DNA from: Melieria omissa
Lineage: Eukaryota > Arthropoda > Insecta > Diptera > Ulidiidae
Direction: 5' to 3'
DNA: 64,000 nucleotides
Assembly (NCBI GenBank): GCA_963971225.1
Contig: OZ020268.1
Coordinates: 60,201,900 to 60,265,899 of the forward strand
Below the pieces are notes generated by a model. The model did no database searches and was not told where the DNA came from. It worked only from the letters and a program-made list of their open reading frames with translations. The position numbers were made by a program, and so were the translations under genes. Position 1 is the stretch's first letter. Every line of letters starts with the position of its first letter. Shown here one piece after another: positions 58,300 through 64,000 of this stretch.

Positions 58300-59695
58300 A
58301 TGAGTGTGAGAAACAGAAAGATTCCCGACAAAGAAAAAAATTGTCATGGCTCTTCGCGACATACGTAACAATACATTGAGTATTCGGAAAGCAGCTATAA
58401 CCTACGGTTTTCCCCAATCTACTATACAAGATAGACCTAGTGGAAAGATTTCGGAAGATGTGTTCAAGTTATGTTCAGATTCCTATCTTTCTTTGGATGA
58501 AGAAAGAAAAATTACTGAATGGATAATCAATTTGTGCAAATGTGGTTTTCCTTAAAAAAAAAGCTGTCCTTCTTTGACCTTCTTGGACTGTGTTACCAAA
58601 AAATAATAAAAGACAGCCACAGAAAAACTCCATTTAAGGATAATAGACCTGTAAAAACATGGTTTAAGCTATTCTTAAATCGAAATCCTGCATTGGTGAA
58701 TCGAGAAGCAGAGAGTATTAGCAAAGCTAGAGCAATTGTTACAGACGAATCTATAAGGGGATGGTTTTCGGAACTTAAGGCAGGTTCTCACCTTGTGGCC
58801 TTATCGTGTAGATATATGTTTCGAAAATGTGCTCCAGAAATTTCAGATCAAAATCTGAAAAATTACAAAAGTTACAGGCCGTTACATAGAGCAGTGTAGA
58901 GCACCGGCCAAGCGCGCTTTAAACTTTAAACGCGTTTTTCTCAGAACCACATTTTCGGACCTTACGGAAGTGATTGAAGGCGCTGGAATGAACCAATCGT
59001 CACCAAATTTTTTCCAAATGTTCTTTATGGTTTCAAAAATATTGAAAATTGTTTATTTAAAAAAATAATTAGTGAACAAAAAAATGCGAAAATCGTAATT
59101 TTTTTTTCAAAACCTCATAACTTTTGTAATTTCGATTTTTTTTTTCATGATCTTAGTTCATTCAATAGATAATACGGTACACATTAAGAATGTGTTCGAT
59201 TTTTGTGTTTCCGATCACGAGTTTTGACGGAATCACTTCCGGTAGCGGGACACCTCCTCGCCGACATGCCGCCACTGATGGTATTCTCTAAATAAATGTG
59301 TGTTCATATCCAGAAACAATTTTCAGCGTTGTATCTTTAACCGTTTTCTCAAAAAAAATTCCTAAAAAAAGTGCACTTTTTCGGATCCACAAGGTGAGAA
59401 CCTGCCTTAAGAATTATCTGATGAGCTCTAATCAAGAAGCACTATCATCGAAGACCCATCTCGAATATTCTATGGTGACGAAACCAGCTTTTCGTTGTGC
59501 CACAAAACGGGTAATTGCTCCCATAGGGTATAAAACTTTATATATCAGGTTACAACTTCTAACGAAAAAGATACAATTACTGTTTTAATAACTTTTGCTA
59601 TTTGCTAATTGTTTTGACAAGTGGTTAGAGGAGCAAAATATAAAAAGACCTGTTTTTTTATTTGTGGATGGGCATAAATCTCTTATTTTGACACA
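58300..59695 (+). pseudogene. pogo-like transposase relic
   Basis: Starts MSVRNRKIP. After a one-base shift it gives a psq-type DNA-binding helix (MALRDIRNNTLSIRKAAITYGFPQSTIQD) and a CENPB-type second helix domain (KTWFKLFLNRNPALVNREAE, then ARAIVTDESIRGWFSELK). The catalytic region reads RIFYGDETSFSLCHKTG (first Asp) in one frame, and LFVDGHKS (second Asp) follows near 59660. A TTAA MITE interrupts it after WFSELK, and removing it restores WFSELKNYL. Frameshifts and the lost third Asp region make it inactive. Confidence 0.82.
58779..59406. mobile_element. TTAA-flanked MITE, 628 bp, inside the pogo-like gene
   Basis: TTAA flanks both sides (58775-58778 and 59407-59410). The ends are 20-bp perfect inverted repeats GGCAGGTTCTCACCTTGTGG. 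The interior is AT-rich and non-coding. Host protein codons join in frame when it is removed. Confidence 0.9.
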
Positions 59696-59893
59696 TAAAT
59701 ATACATAAATTTGCATTAATTACAATTTTCTTTCAAGTGGCCGGTAATTGAAGTTTTTATGGCCGATTACTGAAAAAAGTGTCCGGATACTAGCACAAAA
59801 TGGAATTTTCCTAAAAACGTAAATAGCTACAAAAAAATAGAATGTTTCCTTAAAACTGCATATCGTTATTGATTTATAATACTATATAGATTA

Positions 59894-60265
59894 CACCGGC
59901 ACACAAAAACAAAAGTGGTCTGTACATTTGACTAGACCCACCTATCCTTATGTATTTCGGTGCGCTGAAACCGAATCCGAGGTCAGTTTTGTCCGTACAC
60001 CCTCAAAATTTTGAGTAAATTGCAAAAAACTGCCATTACACTGGCATACAAAAAAAAAAAGTGGTCTGTACATTTGACTAGACCCACCTATCCTTATGTA
60101 TTTCGGTGCGCTGAAACCGAATCCGAGGTCAGTTTTGTCCGTACACCCTCAAAATTTTGAGTAAATTGCAAAAAACTGACCTCGGATTCGGTTTCACCGA
60201 AATACATAAGGATAGGTGGGTCTAGTCAAATGTACAGACCACTTTTTTTTTTTTGTGTGCCGGTG
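59894..60265. mobile_element. Palindromic MITE with a duplicated left arm
   Basis: CACCGGCACACAAAA starts the left arm and its complement ends the right arm, with TTA on each side. The left arm is present twice in direct order (59910-60045 and 60059-60178). The right arm (60176-60262) is its inverse. The arms contain CTAGACCCACCTATCC. Confidence 0.8.
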
Positions 60266-60365
60266 TTATATATTGGTATATTAATTTGGAATACATTGAA
60301 TACTTCGAAACATATGGCGAAACAAAGTCAGGAAAAAAGTTAAGTGGCCGGTTACTAGTGCCTTT

Positions 60366-61205
60366 ACCCTATATAAATTTTTTTCATACTTCAATATTTA
60401 TTCATACTTCCTCTGTTAATAGTTCGTTTTTCGAAAAAAGGCCTAACGATTAATGATTTATTTTGCGACTATGAAAAGTATTAGAAGATTTCTTTCCAGA
60501 GGGTTTATTGAACACATAATTAGGTACGTAAAAAAAATTTACTGTGAGTTTTATTCAAAATGGCAGCAAAAGTACCTGGGATCACCTAGGTAGGTATTTT
60601 GTACACAAAATGACATAATTCAATTTTAAACATGAAAAAAATTTCTAAACAAAATATGTTTTCATGTAATTGAAAATTATCAAATTTGTATGAATTACCG
60701 CCAAGTTTTGATGGAATCTGCGGTGATCGCGGAATTGAGTTGGCTAACACGTTAGTCATCATTTATGACCAGACAATCGTTTTTAAATCGCGTTTACCAC
60801 TTATGAACTTCAGCACGGTATAAACAATCATCATTATAAACTTGGTTCATTAATTTAAATGCTTCGGTTAAAGTTTAAACATTTTTAAAACAAAAGTTAA
60901 TATTTGATCTTTGTTCGATGCTCATTTTTGTACGACGACACAAACATACTTTCACTTCAGATGCAATAACTTCGCTTTCAGTGCACCAAATTTCATGAAA
61001 TGTTTACTAAAAATCGGGAAATATATTAATTTCCAATGCAGTAAGTCACATAAGCCACCACAAAATGCCCTATTGGGAAAGTGCACTTTACTTTAAAAAA
61101 CTCGTAATACTAAACTGGCAAAAAAAATTTTAAAACACCCCCCCATGATCAAGTTCTGGCTACGCCCCTGTACTGCACACATACAAACGAATACTTGTGT
61201 ATATA
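60366..61205. other. No gene; one transposon-end fragment
   Basis: Mostly unique AT-rich DNA. At 61131-61170 a C-run and CTGGCTACGCCCCTG resemble the end of a widespread insect transposon (AGGGGCGTAGCCAG on the other strand), but no partner end was found. Confidence 0.4.
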
Positions 61206-61449
61206 CAGTCTGTCCAGTAGAAGCGTGCTCGACCAAATTTTAACTTAGAGTACCGTTATCAAAAAAATTTGAATGCACTTAAGTAGCCTCATCATTTTTG
61301 TAATACGCACTGCAAAAATTGTCAGTCTCGTGAAACAATTACAAAGTACAGGGTGTTTTAACAAGATGAGTTCCGCGTGAGAGAAGCGACTTGAAGCCGT
61401 ATTCCTTTCTCTACACCCTAGAGGGCCGTAAAGGTCACGTTTAGCTGCA

Positions 61450-62694
61450 GAAAAATATATGAAGAAGTCAAAGTCATTCGTAACGAGGTGGACGAATCGG
61501 TATTTGGAAGCAAAAAATGTCGACGATGTGGCTGGGCGGGGCCTTGAAAAAAAGACCTCCCCAAAACAGCACAAGAAAATCATTGATTTGTTTGCCTCGA
61601 AGCTGGGCTTATCATTGCGTAAAGCTTAAGCTGTTTTAGAGAAAAGTGGTGTTCAAACATTAAAAGAGACGATTCGAGGTCGTTTAAGATCTAACGACGT
61701 TAAATACCGAAGCTCTTTGAAAAAACTGTTGTTCTCATCATCACACATTCAAAAATGACTTGCCTGGGCTTATGCCAATTCAGACCGGAATTGGAATGAT
61801 GTAATATTCACGGATGAATCCTAATTTTGGGCAACTAGCAGCATAAATCGATATTGGTGTATCGCTAACAACCAATTGCTCCAACCAACTGTTAAAGACC
61901 CAGTAAAGGTCCATGTTTGGGGCTGCTTCTCAGAAAAAGGATTTGGACGACTTTTCGTTACTACCACCAACTTGAACGCGGGTTTGATGAACAAAATTTA
62001 TGAAAATGCTTTATTACCATCAGCTGCGAAGATGTTCAGGAGAAGAGGACACACACTCTCTTGGATTTTAAAAGAAGACAACGACCCCAAACCTCGCAGC
62101 CGAATGTGTGTTGAGTCGAAACAGCAAAATGGGGTAGAGGTGTTAGATTGGCCCTCACAGTCGCTTGATGCCAACCCAATAGAAATTGTGTGCGCAATTT
62201 TATTATTATTATTGATTGGCACGACAGCCCGCTTACGCGAGACTAAGGCCTAGCTTCCCGCAACCACCCGTGTTGTGCGTGTGAATTTTGTACGCGGGTG
62301 GAAGGGACCTACAGTTTTTATGCCGGTTCCGAACGGCAGGTTGGGAGCTTTTTCATAGGCAATTTTTACTCTCAGAGGTTTGCCATTTCCAGCTGAGAGG
62401 ACAGCCACCGAAAGAGAAAACGAGTTTCCCGTTATTTTTTTTAGGTGTTACTACATGCAGAATTCGAACTTGCGTCACTCTGCATGCGACTCGCTGGACC
62501 GCGCACTAACCAACTGAGCCACGGCGGCTGTCGCAATAGTAAAGCAAAAACTCAGAGGAAAAACTATATGGCCAGCAAAACAGTTATTGAGACATATTCG
62601 GCTGATTTGGAGTCGATTGCCTCGGCAACTTGCTTAGAATTTAACACAAAGTATGGATCGGAGGTGTGGGGCCATAATGGCTAATGGCGACGAC
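61450..62694 (+). pseudogene. Tc1-like transposase relic
   Basis: Fragments in order: MKKSKSFVTRWTNRYLE (DNA-binding region), NDVIFTDES (first Asp), HVWGCFSEKGFGRL and LKEDNDPKPRS (second Asp). Then comes LDWPSQSLDANPIEIVCAI (Glu region) at the SINE junction, and after the SINE KLRGKTIWPAK and SMDRRCGAIMANG. Stops are seen near 61627, 61757 and 61822. The DNDPK and SLDANPIE motifs place it in Tc1-like DD34E. Inactive. Confidence 0.85.
62199..62531 (-). mobile_element. tRNA-derived SINE, 333 bp, inside the Tc1-like gene
   Basis: On the minus strand it begins GCCGCCGTGGCTCAGTTGGT, a tRNA-like head. The A box is TGGCTCAGTTGG (62522-62511) and the B box core is AGTTCGAATT (62470-62461). The body matches the older copy at 52938, and it ends in an (AAT)n tail. 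CGCAAT flanks both sides (62193-62198 and 62532-62537), giving a target duplication. RNA polymerase III transcription is expected from the boxes. Confidence 0.85.
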
Positions 62695-62820
62695 TGTACC
62701 CGTAATTAAATATATTGCGTACAATAAATATTATAAACGCATAAAATGCAGTTTGTTTGAAACGAATCGGACAAATAGTCTTAAAGTTACGACGATCACG
62801 TTTCTACTGGCCAGACTGTA

Positions 62821-64000
62821 TGTACAAGCCCACACATGCGATACGTGCTTTTGGGCTACACAAGCCACCTATCAAAATAAAGTGTATCCTTTGCATATCC
62901 TTGTGGAACATAAACCGAAAAATATGCAGAAAACATGAATCGCGACAGATAAATTGCAATGATTATTTGTTTCAATTTCGCAGAGCCATTGAGGCGTGGA
63001 ATTGAATTTTGACGAAACCTGAATAGGTTTGTGCCTCATGCGCCTAGAATCCTTTGTTACCCCACATGAGATTGGCATGTACCATCGAAGCGATGAAGCT
63101 GCGAATACATAAATCGAAAGGATTTGATTTTCATGCACCGTCGGCAGGGAATTTTTATGCAAAAACACGATAATCCTCCGTACGAATGCTTACCTTTCAT
63201 TTGTATTAAATTAGGTTTCATTTTTCCTTATGCTACAGTAGAAACAACAAAATTTCTACAGTTTACCAGTCCATGATATTCTTCGATATGTAATGGATAA
63301 ATATGTACACACAACTTTTACAATTCGCAATCCCTAGTACGTTGCATTCATTCTCAATAAAATTTCATGTTTTTCAAGAACAATAAAACACGCTTGGGTT
63401 ATTGTTACAGAACATTGACTATCCAAAACTTGGCCGACCACAAATTTTCCTACACAATTTGTTTGAGTGCTGTCAAATGAGATTATTGAATTACATATAC
63501 AAACAGACCACAAACCTGCCGACCGCTGCTTCCGCGCTTAACCTGGCCGCGCGCATGCCACTCCACATATTCAGTGCATGTACATATTTTTGTATTTGAA
63601 TCGAATATCCGCGTGCAGCCACCATTATTGTGATTGCAAAACGACACTAAAACATTTAAGTCATTAGATAAACTTATTATGGGGCAGCTGTTTCGCGGCG
63701 CGGCCACAACTAGTCCTGGCTGACTCCTGATTAGGCCACCTGGTTGCTATGAAATATTGCAAAGTAAAGTAAAAAAATAAAAGTTAGGTAAGAGTGAACT
63801 GGGTTTTATACATATATATATGTACCTGTTATACCAGCGCTTCCCGCGTCTTTGCACGTTTGAATTTCATTATATTATTGAACTAATTGTTATCTCTTTA
63901 GAATGTTATTTTATACCTTATAAACAAAAACTTAGAAAATGAATGAAAATATAAAAGTTATCTTAGCAACTCCTTCTTGACCACCTTTGTTACATTCGAT
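62821..64000. other. No gene recognised
   Basis: AT-rich, unique-looking DNA to the right edge. Short ORFs show no domain, and only small TA-type simple repeats (near 63810) stand out. Confidence 0.45.

Larger units (their letters stand above)
58105..60365 (+). mobile_element. pogo-like element with two nested MITEs
   Basis: A pogo/Tigger-type transposase relic is surrounded by repeated GGCCGGTTACTGAAA-like motifs in both orientations (58140-58205, 59738-59800, 60342). The exact ends are uncertain: the last motif copy at 60342 suggests the element runs past the MITE at 59894-60265, but the right border could instead be near 59810. Confidence 0.65.
61206..62818 (+). mobile_element. Tc1-like element split by a SINE
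   Basis: Inverted ends CAGTCTGTCCAGTAGAAGCG and the complement of CAGTCTGGCCAGTAGAAACG, each bordered by TA (61204-61205 and 62819-62820). Without the SINE it is about 1.27 kb. Confidence 0.85.

Noticed and set aside
61131..61170. C-run plus CTGGCTACGCCCCTG as a complete transposon
   Set aside because: Only one end is visible; the matching inverted end was not found within several kilobases.

Overview
The window is eukaryotic, AT-rich DNA, almost certainly from a higher fly. A tephritid fruit fly is my best guess, from the mix of mariner, Tc1, DD37E, errantivirus-type gypsy, CR1 and RTE elements and the many ATACATATGTATG-type simple repeats. That is inference; no search was run. I found no convincing host protein-coding gene, tRNA or rRNA. 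Nearly every recognisable coding sequence belongs to a transposable element, and the space between them looks intergenic or intronic.

Layout, left to right. 1-2.9 kb: a minus-strand CR1-type LINE with ORF1 (PHD-like finger) and the ORF2 endonuclease, running off the left edge. 3.1-5.05 kb: a mariner relic holding a solo LTR and a TTAA-targeted MITE. 8.1-8.9 kb: a non-autonomous DNA element. 12.96-14.26 kb: a Tc1/mariner element with an intact 340-residue DD37E transposase, the only undamaged transposase here. 21.3-21.9 kb: an internally deleted mariner. 24.1-33.7 kb: a short hAT-type element split by a 9.1-kb gypsy-type provirus (gag, pol and env all broken), itself split by a deleted mariner. 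33.8-36.8 kb: dispersed and inverted repeats plus a hAT-type element with an exact 8-bp target duplication. 38.2-39.8 kb: a Tc1-like element with doubled terminal repeats.

40.3-51.1 kb is a deep nest. A Tc1-like element was split first by a young Ty3/gypsy retrotransposon (two 429-bp LTRs with no difference seen by eye, intact gag, pol broken only by an RTE LINE). It was split again by a palindromic element, which holds a TTAA-flanked element carrying a truncated, unfamiliar ORF, which in turn holds a hAT-type MITE. 52.9-64 kb: an old SINE copy, a frameshifted mariner, a TTAA-flanked MITE, a pogo-like relic with two MITEs inside, and a Tc1-like relic split by a tRNA-derived SINE.

The elements do not form a shared pathway; the logic is stratigraphic. 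Target duplications let the order of insertion be read directly. The most mechanistic observation is a textbook -1 frameshift signal (slippery heptamer, 6-nt spacer, 8-bp stem) at the gag-pol junction of the young gypsy element.
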